From Takakia lepidozioides (Eukaryota; Streptophyta; Takakiopsida; Takakiales; Takakiaceae), in assembly GCA_030704615.1 (NCBI GenBank), contig CM060732.1:61547053-61611052 (forward strand): a DNA stretch of 64,000 nucleotides, read 5' to 3'. Below are positions 22,141 through 33,590 of the stretch, one piece after another. Positions within the stretch are counted from its first letter, which is position 1. Every line of letters starts with the position of its first letter. The position numbers and the translations under genes were made by a program. The notes beneath the pieces were generated by a model that was not told where the DNA came from, ran no database searches, and was given only the letters and a program-made list of their open reading frames with translations.

Positions 22141-22289
22141 GGCAAGAGGAACTGACCCTGCTAAGATGAAGTTGACTTGGAAGTTGACTTGGAAGCTGAC
22201 GTGTCCAAGGCCATGTTGGAAGAGTGCAAAATGTCCGAACAACAGTTAGGCATAAAACCCTGAACTCATTTTCGGTTTGTGACATGGAT

Positions 22290-24651
22290 GAATGAAGGGC
22301 AGCCTTGCGTGTGCAAACCTAGGAGCCCTGGAAAAGGGGAAAGAGGTCCACGATGAGATCGTCAAAGCTAGAATTGTACCAGATGTCATTCTGAACACTG
22401 CCCTGATGGACATGTATGCCAAATGTGGGTGCATTAAGGATGCAAAGGCAGTTTTCAACAATATGTAGGCTGAACAAGATGTGGTGTCGTGGAGCGCAAT
22501 GCTTGCAGGGTATGCACAGCAGCGAGGCTTTGGAGACCTATGAGCAAATGATGGGGGAAGGGGTGAAGCCCAACCACATCACGTTCCTTTGCGTTTGCAA
22601 TGCGTGTGCAAGCCTGGGAGCCCTGGAAAAGGGCAAAGAGGTCCATGATGACATCGTCAAAGCTGGAATTCTACCAGATGTCATTCTGAACACTGCCCTG
22701 GTGGACATGTATGCCAAATGTGGGTGCATTAAGGATGCAAAAGGCAGTTTTGAAAGTTCAACAATATGCAGGCTGAACGAGATGTGGTGTCGTGGAGAGC
22801 GATGCTTGCAGGGTATGCACATCAGGGACGTGGGGTGGAGGCTTTGGAGACCTATGAGCAAATGATGGGGGAAGGGGTGAAGCCCAACCACATCACGTTT
22901 GTGTGCGTTTGCAATGCATGCGCAAGCCTGGCAGCTCTGGAAAGGGGCAAAGAGGCCCATGGCGACATTGTCAGGGCTGGAATTGTACCCGATGTCATTA
23001 TGAACAATGCCCTCATGGACATGTATGCCAAATGTGGGAGCATTGAGGATGCGAAGGCAGTGTTCAACAATATGGCTGAATGAAATGTGGTGTCGTGGAC
23101 CGCGATGCTTGCAAGGTATGCACAGCAGGAGCGCGGGACGGAGGCTTGGAGACCTATGAGCAAATGATGGTGGAAGGGGTGAAGCCCGACCACATCACAT
23201 CTGTGCGTTTGCAAGCCTGGCAGCCCTGGAAAAGGACAAAGAGGTGCAAGGTGACATCGTTAAAGCTGGAATTGTACCAGATGTCATTGTGAACACTACC
23301 ATGGTGGACATGTATGCCAAATGTGGGTGCATTAAGGATGCAAAGGGAGTTTTCAACACTATGGCTGAACGAGATGTGGTGTCATTGAAGACGATGCTTG
23401 CAGGGTATCCACAATAGGGATGTGGTATGGGGGCTTTGGAGACCTTGATCAGAGGATGGGGCAAGGGGTGAAGCCCAACCACATCACGTTTTCTATGCAT
23501 TAGCAATGCGTGTGCAAGCCTGGCAGCTCTGGAAAAGGGCAAAGAGGTCCATGGCGACATGGTCAGAGCTGCAGTTGTACCAAATGTCATTCTGAACAAT
23601 ACCCTCGTGGACATGTATGAAGGGAGTGTTCGACAGTATGGCTGAAGGAGATGTGGTGTCATGGAGTGCGATGATTGCAGGATATGCACAGCAAGGGCGC
23701 GGGATGGAGGCTTTGGAGACCTATGAGCAAATGATGTGCGAAGGGGGTGAAGCCCAACTACATGACGTTTGTTTGCATTTGCAATGCGTGTGCAAGCCTG
23801 GCAGCCCTGGAAAAGTGCAAAGAGGTCCTCCATGGTGACATTATCAAATCTGGAATTGTACCCGATGTCATTCTGAACGCTGCCTTGGTGGACATGTATG
23901 TCAAATGTGGGTGCATCGAGGATGCAAATGGAGTGTTTGCCAGTATTGCTGAACGTGATGTGGTGTGTGCATTGAGGCTGGACTTGAGGGGGATGTCCCT
24001 GTGGGGTCTGCCCTTGTCAGCATGTATTGCAGGTGTGAGAGTTTGATGGATGCCCCCCGAGTATTTGACGTGCAATGCCCAAGCGAGATGGGCTCTCATG
24101 GACTGCTATGATTGCAGGATCTGCTCAGCATGGTCATGGTCATTTTAACTCTTTCAGCGCATGCAAAGAGAAGGCATGAAGGCAGGTATTGTCTCTGCTT
24201 GGTGCCTGCAGAATCTATGGAAATGTGGAGTTAGCAGAGTGTGCTGCAGAATGTATTTTCAAGGTGAAATCACAAGATGGATACATTTGCCGTTGGAGAT
24301 AGATCTCACCCACAAGCAGAGGAGATCTATGATGCGTTAGAGAGATTGACTTGGCAGATTAAGGAGGCGGGATATGTGCCTGAGACACGCTTTGTGTTGC
24401 ATGATGTGGATCAGCAGATGAAGGAACATGCTCTTTACCACCACAGTGAAAAGTTGGCCATAGCTTTGGGGCTCATTAGCACACCCCCTAGGACCCCTAT
24501 CCGCATCATTAAAAACCTATATGTATGTGGGGACTGCCACACTGGCACCAAGTTGATATCCAAAATTGTTGCACGATAAATTATTGCAAGGGATGTCATC
24601 TGCTTTCATCACTTCAACGATGGGGTGTGTTCTTGTGGGGACTACTGGTAA
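22290..24651 (+). pseudogene. PPR-DYW array with nearly complete DYW deaminase end
   Basis: Six or so P-L-S triplets with many frameshifts, followed by a DYW domain at about 24277-24651. The deaminase signature is well preserved: HSEKLAIALGLIS (zinc-binding H and catalytic E), IIKNLYVCGDCHTGTK (CxxCH) and a terminal CSCGDYW at 24628-24648. One TAA at 24577-24579 interrupts the domain about 24 codons before its end. E-region sequence between 24060 and 24270 is largely deleted (only LCLVPAESME-like remnants). In functional relatives this domain deaminates cytidine in organelle RNA. TGA at 23081 again replaces the expected Arg codon of ERNVVSW. Confidence 0.85.
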
Positions 24652-24719
24652 TAAACTCAGGGTAATACAACAGCCAAAAAACACTCCAGACAGTTGTTTC
24701 ACCTACCAAACTAAAAAAT

Positions 24720-25324
24720 ATCTTTCCCCAGGGTATGTTACCCACCTATTGGTAAGGCCTTAAAGTTCTCCCAAGGTTATTTCCCTTGATTTAATACAAG
24801 TTACCGCATATATATAAAGAAAAATCAACCTTGTCGGGTGTGGTATGATCTTCTCCCCAAACCCCCCCCCCCCCCCCCCCCCCCCCCCTCGGGTCCCATG
24901 TGCCTTGTGCTCGGTTAGTGATCCTGGGTTCAATCCTTCAACATGTGCCTTCAAACCGACCATTGGCCTCTAGATGGGCTGTGTTGAACAGTAGGCTCTA
25001 TAGATTCATTGGACATTAAAGAAAATTTACCTTTATCTTTATCAAAGAGGTTATTTTCTCCTCACCATAATGAAGGGCCTGATTTGTGAGAAGTAGCTTC
25101 CCGGTTTTGCTTTTCTTTTTTTCCTTTTCTTTCTTTTGAAAGTCTTAGGTGTCTACCTATGGTAATGCAGCTTAGTCTTAGTGGCAATCTTTATGTGCTT
25201 CGTCAAACTCTGGGGATGCCAAAGAGGAGGGACCAGCAGAATTTCAGCCCTTTTTTCTTTGAAAAATAAAAATAACATGATAGCTTCGGCAACACTCCTC
25301 CGTTCTTCTTCCGAAAAACAATGA
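24720..25324. other. Non-coding spacer with a C tract and a possible SINE-like B box
   Basis: Holds an uninterrupted run of about 25 cytosines ending near 24888, then TTAGTGATCCTGGGTTCAAT at 24915 (GGTTCAATCC resembles a tRNA-type B box) and a TTTACCTTTATCTTTATC tail at 25028. A tRNA-derived SINE fragment is possible but not established. No gene is seen. Confidence 0.3.
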
Positions 25325-25560
25325 AATACAGAGTGTATGCATGTAACACCATGGGAATGACCCACCCCTTTTTGTGAAAATTGAACATAGGTCTTAGAAT
25401 CGTCGCAAGTAGTGCGGAGCAACGCGAAGCCCTAGTTCTAGCGACGACAGAAGGTCGGAAGCTAGTTTAGCGTAGAGCAGGAATAGGGTGCCATAGTGCC
25501 ACGTCATTGTAGCCAGGTCATCGTAGACACGTCATCGTCGTCGTCAATTTCTTTGGAACC
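25325..25560. repeat. Dispersed repeat A, copy 2
   Basis: From GTGTATGCATGTAACACCAT through TTGTGAAAATTGAACATAGG and the GCAACGCGAAGCCCTAGTTC palindrome segment to TTTCTTTGG near 25555. Closely matches 32360-32580 and 58545-58760. It sits upstream of the next PPR leader. Confidence 0.75.
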
Positions 25561-25784
25561 TGCCCGAAATGCCCGAAAATAACCGTAAGAGACGTCTTGC
25601 AGCGCGCGGGGTGCTTGAGCAATTTGCAGATTATGAGTCCACCGCATGAGAGCTGGAATTTGCATGATGGTGGGACAACCGCAATCGCAAGGTGTGGCTT
25701 TTCTTAATGTACTATGTGAAGATGTTTGTCCATCCTACAAATGTGGGCTCTTGGCTCCTGTTAGTACCACGATTAGGTGTTCTT

Positions 25785-27083
25785 CCTGATGTTTACAAGG
25801 TTCTTGGGAGATTCAGCTTGGTCTTAGCAGGCCCTGTTTCAATCTCTGCCTGCTCAGCTCCACCGTGGTGGTTCTCACAAACCAATCCGACATTACCTGA
25901 CTACAGACACAAGCAGCACACACAAGAGGTCCTTTTGGGTTGATGGTCGGTCAAATCCTCCATGGGTCATGACGCAAGGTCAAGGACAAAGTGGTGAGGG
26001 CACCTTCTTCTTTGACCTATTTTAGCCTGTTTTTCCCTCTCATCAGACTCGGCCATGAGATGCATATTGAATTCTCTAAGTTAGCTCGTTGGGTGGACCT
26101 GTGGTATCCAAAAACAGACAACAGAGATGAGGAGAAGCTTTGGAATGAACACTTGTCCGACTCCAGTCAATGGTGGGACAATGGAGACAAAAAGGTGAAT
26201 GCGTGTTGGACTACAGAGAGAAGCAGATGCAATTCAGAATTGGAACTACTGTAGTAAGTAGGGTTGGGGTGTTTGCTGGAAGAACTTCACGCTGTCAGTG
26301 TCAATTGCTAGTAGCAAGGCTGAGGATGTATTCATGATCTGTACACAGGCAGGGATACCTGAAGGACCAGGGATAGAGGTCCAGATTCATCCAAGAGGGC
26401 CGGATTTCAAACACGAGATTACTTCTGATTCCCTGTGAATCCATAGCTAAATCTGCGTGGATAGATGGTCAACTGGAAACAGCAGCGGCAACAGCACAAT
26501 TAATAGAACAAGGCACTGCTAATGAAGGCACCTTCAACACATTTCAGCCTGTTTTTTTTCCCTGTCATCAAAGTTGTCCCTGAATTTTCATGTTGAATTC
26601 TGCAAGTTAGCTCGTTGGTAGATCTATGGTGGTTTTGGAGTGATTTGGACATGTTACTGCCAATGTGGCAACAGGAAAGTATCGAAAAACATATAACAGA
26701 GACGAGGAGAAGCTCTGGAATGAATACGTTTCTGATCCCAGTCAATGGTGGAACAATCGAGGCAAAAAGGTGAATGCCTGTTGGAAGCAGATGCAAGTCA
26801 GTAGGCACTAGTGCGATAAGTAGGGTTGGGGTGTTTGATGGAACAATTCTAGGTTGTCATTGTCAGCTGCTAGCAGCAAGGCAAGGATGTATGCATGATT
26901 TGTGCAGAGGCATGGATAGCTGAAGGAGTAGGGATAGAGTGTGGATACAGATTCATCCAAGAGGGCCGGATTTCAAGCCCCAGATTACCTATGATTCCCT
27001 GTGGATAAATAGCTACAAGAAACCTGCATGGGTAGATGGTCAACTAAAGGCAGCAGCTGCAGCGGCACAGTTGATAAAATCAG
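25785..27083. repeat. PPR 5' leader, copy 2 (internally duplicated)
   Basis: 25785-25925 matches 3770-3925; 25990-26420 and 26510-27010 are two consecutive, diverged copies of leader B (CACCTTC, CCTCATCAGACTCGGCC-type, then GGAAAGTATC and ACAGAGACGAGGAGAAGC). The leader leads straight into the PPR N-terminus at 27084. No conserved reading frame. Confidence 0.65.
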
Positions 27084-27745
27084 GCACCTCAACCATGACC
27101 ACAACTTCTGAAAGAGGATCAAGAGAGGGAGTCCACAATGCCTCTTCGGACATGTGAAGATGCTTTGTGCGGCAGGCAGACTGACAGAGGCTCTACAGAC
27201 TTTAAACCAAGAAGGCATTTCAGCAGATTCAGATACGTATGTCTGTCTCTTGCTTAAGTGCATTAAGATGGAAGGTCTGGAAGCTGGAAAGCAGGTGCAC
27301 ACTCACATTATCCAAAGTGGATCACGCCAAATGTTTTTCTACTCAATACCCTTGTCAACATGTATGTAACGTGCGGGAGCATCATGGATGCTCACCAAGT
27401 GTTCAACAGAATGCCTCAGCGATCTTTGATCACATGGAATATAATGTTGGCAGGATTTACCAAGCTTGGGTATGGTAGGAATGCTTTGGAGACCTATGAG
27501 CAAATGCTGCGCGAAGGGGTGAAGCCCAACCACATCACATTTGTTTGTGTTTGCAATGCGTGTGCAAGCCTGGGAGCTCTGGAAAAGGGGAAAGAGGTCC
27601 ATGGTGACATCATCAAAGCTGGAATTGTACCAGATGTCATTCTGAACACTGCCCTGGTGGACATGTATGCCAAATGTGGGTGCATTAAGGATGCAAAGGG
27701 AGTTTTCGACATGAACGAGATGTGGTGTCGTGGAGTGCGATAAAC
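27084..27745 (+). pseudogene. PPR N-terminus and first triplets, truncated
   Basis: Reads TSTMTTTSERGSREGVHN, AEALQTL-type sequence, ISADSDTYVCLLLKCIKMEG, then after frameshifts MYVTCGSIMDAHQVFNRMPQ, EALETYEQMLREGVKPNHIT-like and LVDMYAKCGCIKDAKGVFD. It stops abruptly at about 27740 within the codons for VVSWSA, where unrelated host-gene sequence begins. The N-terminal exon is better preserved than in the 5096 copy. Confidence 0.8.
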
Positions 27746-27783
27746 TGGAGGGAAAGTAATTTTACCATGGTTCCAGAGGGACA

Positions 27784-28378
27784 ATGGACGATGCCATTAA
27801 AAGCGAATCCTTGCTCAAGTGCACGCCTCCAACCAAGCAACCAGAATATTTCAAAGTGAGAGCTCACTTGAAGATTACACCAGGTGGGTTTTCTGTTGAA
27901 AATCCGCTTGTGTATTTTGCAGAAGGTCTGTATTATCCCAAGGATGGGAAAATGTACATGAAGGGCTGTCGACCAGTAGATGCCAATTGGACGCTGCCCC
28001 AGGACAATGCAGATTCCTTAGATGATGGGCTTGACTGTTCCCTTGAAATTGTTCTGGAGTACCCCGCAATAGTTGCTAGGTGGCTCACAAGACCAAGTGT
28101 GAAGATAGACATCACCAGCCGGCGGAATGTGGACGAACCTTTTTACTTCAAACTGATGAGTCTTGAGACTTTCCCGATCGGTTACAAGCGACAGCGAGAT
28201 GAGATCATTTCTCGGAAGAGTCTGGAAGGGTCATTGAGTGTGGCAACCCTAACTCTGATGCTGCTATGTATCGGTGCCCAGTTGTCACATGCCAAGCACC
28301 ATCTGGAGTCGACGCCCTACATCTCGCTTGGGATGCTTGGTGTGCAGACTGTGGACTACATAATTCCTCTTATTACAG
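27784..28378 (+). pseudogene. DUF2921 membrane-protein exon (captured host-gene fragment)
   Basis: The 199-codon frame matches the C-terminal half of plant DUF2921 proteins: GLYYPKDGKMYMKGCRPV, DCSLEIVLEYPAIVARWL, KIDITSRRNVDEPFYF, then a hydrophobic stretch LSVATLTLMLLCIGAQL and ISLGMLGVQTVDYIIPLITG. These are multi-pass membrane proteins of unknown function. A splice donor (CAG then GTTAGT) follows at 28379, so this was an exon of a genomic copy. The beginning of the gene is absent; upstream bases are PPR sequence. Either a fragment carried in by a transposable element or a rearrangement breakpoint. Confidence 0.8.
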
Positions 28379-28564
28379 GTTAGTAGCTGACTGATCACCT
28401 AAGATCTCTTGCCCTTTTGAACAAGACACAGATGGTTATAGCTCTTCCCCAGCCAAAGTCAGCTTTAATTTAGGGATTCCTTTGTGTGATGTACAGAAAT
28501 CTATAAAGGAGTTTGGAGTATGAGTGGGAGGGGATGATCTACATCTTGTGACATGACCAAATGC

Positions 28565-28773
28565 AGGTGAACTTCACACAAATTTCATCGCTGCTGGGCC
28601 AGCAGGAGCTGGAAAGCAAGCGTGTACCTCGAATGGTGTCAGGCAAGACTTTGCCTTGCTTTCCCCCATGGGGTATCGGTGCTCACGCCTGTGGTTTCAT
28701 TAGTGATCGCTTATTAACAGGGCTCAGGCCTCAAGAGTACTATTTCCATTGCACGGCAGGCCGCGAGGGGTAG
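28565..28773 (+). pseudogene. Exon of the RNA polymerase I largest subunit (captured fragment)
   Basis: The translation [20 protein letters not shown], then [36 protein letters not shown] and AGREG is the highly conserved segment of RNA polymerase largest subunits near the trigger-loop region. [13 protein letters not shown] points to the Pol I subunit (NRPA1/RPA190 type). An AG acceptor (ATGCAG at 28561-28566) precedes it and a GT donor (GGGTAGGAAATT) follows. No other NRPA1 exon is visible nearby, so only one exon was copied. Substitutions at normally invariant sites (HCTAGREG for HCMAGREG) suggest relaxed selection. Confidence 0.85.
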
Positions 28774-28837
28774 GAAATTCTCCCTCTGTCCGTTTCTTGT
28801 TTGTCCTCATCTCTCCTATCAGAGTGATTCTATAATG

Positions 28838-28947
28838 AAGAGTTGTTTCGAAGGGAGGTGTACCACTGGAGTAAGCATTCAGTGGTGGTAGTAGCCCTCA
28901 TTCTGCACACCGTCCCCTTCCTGTCTTTTGTGCTCTATCTACAACAG
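28838..28947 (+). pseudogene. Possible further DUF2921 exon
   Basis: A short open stretch, REVYHWSKHSVVVVALILHT then VPFLSFVLYLQQ, ends at a donor (CAACAG then GTGTTTG). Its hydrophobic helix preceded by charged residues resembles the segments that follow the ITGAEALF region in DUF2921 proteins. If so, the Pol I exon lies inside a DUF2921 intron. I am not sure of this. Confidence 0.35.
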
Positions 28948-29221
28948 GTGTTTGGGTTTCTGGCCGTTGGGTTATGCAAGCAAAGCCTAATTATACATCT
29001 CCCTCTCCTCCTTGCAGAAAGCCCATTTTATGGTGCAAATTTGGCTTGAAAATGCATTGGCCTAAATAGGTATGATATAAGGGAGCAATATCCTATACTA
29101 GACTAGTGCATCTTCATTAATAATTTGGTAAAAACATATTGAACATATATGATCCATTGATGTGCATGTTACTTGATTTATGTTTTCACTCATGCAGGCT
29201 GGTGGATACAGCTGTCAAGAC

Positions 29222-31704
29222 ATCATGGAGTGGCTATTTGCAAGCCTGGGAGCCTGGAAAAGGGGAAAGAGGTCCATGATGACATCGTCAAAGCTGAAAT
29301 TGTGCCAGATGTCATTGTGAACACTACCCTGGTGGACATGAATGCCAAATGTGGGTGCATTAAGGATGCAAAGGGAGTTTTCAACACTATGGCTGAACGA
29401 GATGTGGTGTCATGGAACACGATGCTTGCAGGGTATCCACAGCAGGGACGTGGTATGGAGGCCTTGGAGACATATCATTAAATGATGGGGGAAGGGGTGA
29501 AGCCCGACCACATCACGTTTTTGTGCATTTGCAATGCGTGTGCAAGCCTGGCAGCTCTGGAAAAGGGCAAAGAGGTCCATGGCGACATGGTCAGAGCTGC
29601 AGTTGTACCAAATGTCATTCTGAACAATACCCTCGTGGACATGTATGAAGGGAGTGTTTGACAGTATGGCTGAACGAGATGTGGTGTCGTGGAGTGCGAT
29701 GATTGCAGGATATGCACAGCAAGCGCGGGGGATGGAGGCTTTGGAGACCTATGAGCAAATGATGTGCGAAGGGGGTGAAGCCCAACCACATGACGTTTGT
29801 TTGCATTTGCGCTAGTGCAAGCCTGGCAGCCCTGGAAAAGTGCAAAGAGGTCCATGGTGACATTATCAAATCTGGAATTGTACCCAATGTCATTTTGAAC
29901 ACTACCCTGGTGGACATGTATGTCAAATGTGGGTGCATCGAGGATGCAAATGGAGTGTTTGACAGTATGGCTGAACGTGATGTGGTGTCGTGGAGTGTGA
30001 TGATTGCTAGATATGCACAGCAAGGGTGCGGGATGGAGGCTTTGGAGACCTATGAGCAAACAATGTGCGAAGGGGTGAAAACCAACCACATCACATTTGT
30101 TTGTGTTTGCAATGCGTGTGCAAGCCTGGGAGCTCTGGAAAAGGGGAAAGAGGTCCATGGTGACATCGTCAAAGCTGGAATTGTACCAGATGTCATCCTA
30201 AACACTGCCCTGGTGGACATGTATGTCAACACTATGGCTGAACGAGATGTGGTGTCGTGGAACGAGATGCTTGCAGGGGTATGCACAACAGGGGCGTGGG
30301 ATGGAGGCTTTGGAGACCTATGAGCAAATGATAGGGGAAGGAGTGAAGCCCAACGACATCACGTTTGTGTGCGTTTGCAGTGCGTGTCCAAGCCTGGCAG
30401 CCCTGGAAAAGGGCCAAGAGGTGCATGGTTGCATCGCCAAAGCTGGAAATTGTACACAGATGTGATCCTGAACAATACCCTCGTGGACATGTATGCCAAA
30501 TGTGGGAGCATTGAGGATGCGGAGGGAGTGTTCAACAGTATGGCTGAACGAGATTTGGTGTCATGGAACGCCGTGCTTGCAGGATATGCACAGCAGGGGC
30601 GCGGGATGGAGGCCTGGGAGACCTATGAGAAATGATGGGGGAAGGGGTAAAGTGCAACCACGTCACGTTTGTGTGCGTTTGCAATGCTTGTGCAAGCCTG
30701 GCAGCCCTGGAAAAGGGGAAAGGGTGCATGGTGACATCATCAAAGCTGGAATTGTACCAAATGTCATTCTGCACACTGCCCTGGTGGACATGTATGCGAA
30801 ATGTGGGTGCATGAGGATGCAAAGGGAGTATTTGACAATGTGGCTGAATGAAATGTGGTGTCGTGGAATCCGATGACGCAGGATATGCCCAGCATGGTTG
30901 TCATAGGGAGGTCCTGCAACTATTTGAAGGAATGCAAAAGAACGGCTTGAAGCCGGACAGTATCACCTTTATATGTGTTCTCTCTGCATGTAGCCACACT
31001 GGCCTACTGAATGAAGGAAGACGCTACTTCGATTCCCTTAGTCAAGATCATGGTGTCACCCCGCCAGTAAAGCACTTTGGCTGCATGGTGGACCTTCTGG
31101 ACGTGCGGGACAACTACATGAGGCAGTGGACCTGATTAATAAAATGCCAATCAATCCAGATGTTGTGGTGTGGAAGGCCTTGCTTGGTGCCTGCAGAATC
31201 CATGGCAATGTGGAGATGGCTGAATGTGTGGCAACATCTATCCTCAAGTGGGATGAACAGGATGCCGCGACTTATGTGTTGCTATACCAAACATCTATGC
31301 TGCAGCTGTCAGGTGGGATGACACTGCAAAGGTGAGAAGAATGATGAAGGTCAGAGGGGTTAGAAAGGAGCCACATGACAAGTTGCATCCCAGAATTAAG
31401 GAAATCCATGCTGAGCTGAGAAGAGCGTCTGGGCAGATGAAGGAGGTGGGGTATGTGCCTGACACACGCTTTTTATTGCATGATGTGGAGGAAAGGAATA
31501 TTCTCTTTGCCACCACAGTGAGAAGCTGACCATTGGTTTTGGGCTGATCAGCACGACTCATCAAGAATCTTCGAGTGTGTGGAGACTGCCACACCTCCAC
31601 CAAATTCATCTCAAAGATTGTTGGCCGAGCAATTGTTGTATGGGACGCTAACTACTTTCCACCACTTTGAAGATGGGATTTGTTCTTGTGGTGATTACTG
31701 GTGA
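29222..31704 (+). pseudogene. PPR-E-DYW gene copy with CGDYW end
   Basis: Begins mid-triplet (CKPGSLEKGKEVHDDIVKAE) and carries about five P-L-S triplets, with the longest open run at 29775-30323. The E region is good (GVTPPVKHFGCMVDLL, INKMPINPDVVVWKALLGAC, ILKWDEQDAATYVLL), the E+ region has a deletion after GVRKEP, and the DYW domain is frameshifted (PDTRFLLHDVEE, then [19 protein letters not shown] in another frame) but ends in CSCGDYW before TGA at 31702-31704. Frameshifts and TGA at 30849 show it is not functional. The flanking repeat A copy follows at 31732. Confidence 0.85.
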
Positions 31705-31731
31705 AATGATGTTTTCTTGGAAAGATGCTAG

Positions 31732-32600
31732 TGTCTTGCTTCATTCATTGATCTGTGTAGCTACTCAGACCATCCACCATTTCCTGAGAGTACTGACCAT
31801 CATGTACTGTTGAGTGCAAGATGCAAATGTCTTGCTTCATTCATTGATCTGTGTAGCTACTCAGACCATCCACCATTTCCTGATAGTGGGGTCTACCCGG
31901 CATAGGTGGGAAGTCAGCCCACAATTGCACTTGACTGAAGGGGTGATTTTTGACTGATTCTGGTGACAGTGGATGGAAATCAGAGTGCTGTCCTATTTCT
32001 GGGTTTGGGTGGTGGAGCTTCTCCAAAGCTTGAAGATGGAAGTGAATACGAAATTTAATGAGCTTGATGAGAGGGGCAGCCCTATGCACAAGTTTGTTCA
32101 GCATCTTAAATTTGGACATGTTTGTTTGTTTCTCGTGGTGTGGCTTTGGATGGAGCCCTTGACGAACTTGCATGAATATTGTCAAAAGCTAGGCTTAACC
32201 CACCAAGATCCAATCTCATGGTGGATGCTTGAAAGTTCATATAGTGAATGTAAGGGTATTGGGGTATGTTGTTATTGATTGATGCGGCTTGTGAAAATTG
32301 AACCTTGAAATGCAGATCCGCCATTTTTCTTCTCAAAAAAACAAAACACGGGATCTCTGCATGTAACACCGTGGGGATGACCCACCCCTTTTTTTGTGAA
32401 AAATTGAAGGTAGTTCTCAGAATTCGTCGCTAGTAGTGCGAAGCAACGCGAAGCCCTAGTTCTAGCGACGACAGAAGGTCGGAAGCTAGTTTAGCGTAGT
32501 GCAGGAATAGGGTGCCATAGTGTCACGTCATCGTCGCCACGTTTCGTAGACACGTCATCGTCGTCGTCAATTTCCTTGGAACATGCCCGAAATGCCCGAA
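31732..32600. repeat. Dispersed repeat A, copy 3 (long form) with a 97-bp internal duplication
   Basis: TGTCTTGCTTCATTCATTGA onward is duplicated at 31732 and 31829. From GATCTGTGTAGCTACTCAGA (31843) to the CCCGAAATGCCCGAAA segment (32585) the sequence matches 58059-58785 almost throughout. It includes the inverted arms TCGTCGCTAG (32424-32433) and CTAGCGACGA (32462-32471). No protein is conserved. It lies between the DYW end of one PPR copy and the leader of the next. Confidence 0.8.
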
Positions 32601-32624
32601 AAGCAGCGCGGGGAAGGGCGTGCT

Positions 32625-33020
32625 CGAGCGCGGAGGGGTTTCAGGCAATGTGGTGAGGGCACCTTCTTCTTCGACCTGTTTCAGCCTGTTTTACCTCTCA
32701 TGAAACTCGGCCCTGAGATCCTGTTATCAGAGTCGTCCCTAAATTCCGATGTTGAACTCTGCATGGTAGCTCGTTGGTGGATCTATGGTGGTTTTGGAGT
32801 GATTTTAACATGTTACTGCCAATGTGGCAACAGGAAAGAATCGAAAAACAGATAACAGAGACGAGGAGAAGCTCTGGAATGCTCACCTCAACGATGACCG
32901 CAGCTTCTGAAAGAGGATCAAGAGAGGGAGTCCACAATGCCGCTTCTGGCACTTCTGCACATGTGAAGATGCTTTGTGAGGCAGGCAGACTGACAGAGGC
33001 TCTCTGCACAGATAGCTGAA
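32625..33020 (+). pseudogene. PPR leader B fused to a short piece of PPR N-terminus
   Basis: Leader sequence (GAGCGCGGAGGGGTTTCAGG, ACAGGAAAGAATCGAAAAAC) jumps at 32880 directly to the N-terminal coding segment TSTMTAASERGSREGVHNAA then VKMLCEAGRLTEAL, and breaks at 33005 back into leader-like sequence (GATAGCTGAAGGAGCAGGGA). A rearranged, non-functional duplicate. Confidence 0.65.
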
Positions 33021-33590
33021 GGAGCAGGGATAGAGGGTGGGTCCAGATTCATCTAAGAGGGCCGGATTTCAAGTTCTAGATCACCTATGATCTGTGGAAG
33101 GACAGGTACAAGAAACAGATGGTCAACTGCAACCCGCAGCGGCAGCGGTCAGACACTGCTAATGAAGGCACCTTCTTCAACACATTTCATCATAGTCGGC
33201 CCTAAATTTCCGTGTTGAATTCTGCAAGAGAGCTGGTTGAGTGAACCTTTGATAGTTTGGAGTGAATGACATGATACGGCCAATGTGACAACAGGAAAGT
33301 ATCCAGAAACAGGTTACAGAGCTGAGGAGAAGCTGTGGAATGAATACTTGTCCTGACCCCAGTTAATGGTGGGACAACCGAGGCAAAAAGGTGAATGCCT
33401 GCTGGATTACAGAGAGTAGCAGATGCAATTGAGCATACAAACTAGTATGATAAGTTGAGTTGGGTGTTTCCTAGAACTTCAAGCTCCAAATTACCTATGA
33501 TTCCCTGTGGATCAATAGCTACAAGAAACCTGCATCGGTAGATGGTCACCTAAAGGCAGCAGCTGCAGCGGCACCTTTGCTAAAATCAGG
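33021..33590. repeat. PPR 5' leader, copy 4
   Basis: Repeats TTGATAGTTTGGAGTGAATG, ACAGGAAAGTATCCAGAAAC and CTGTGGATCAATAGCTACAA in the same order as 4540-4920. Leads into the PPR N-terminus that follows. Confidence 0.65.

Noticed and set aside
24915-24945. tRNA gene or SINE promoter from GGTTCAATCC.
   Set aside because: No cloverleaf can be drawn and no clear A box is present; kept only as a note on the spacer.
32424-32490. Helitron-like 3' end: palindrome followed after about 14 bases by CTAG then T.
   Set aside because: All four copies of the repeat continue to match for another 60-100 bases beyond CTAG, so the element does not end there. No TC-type 5' end was found.
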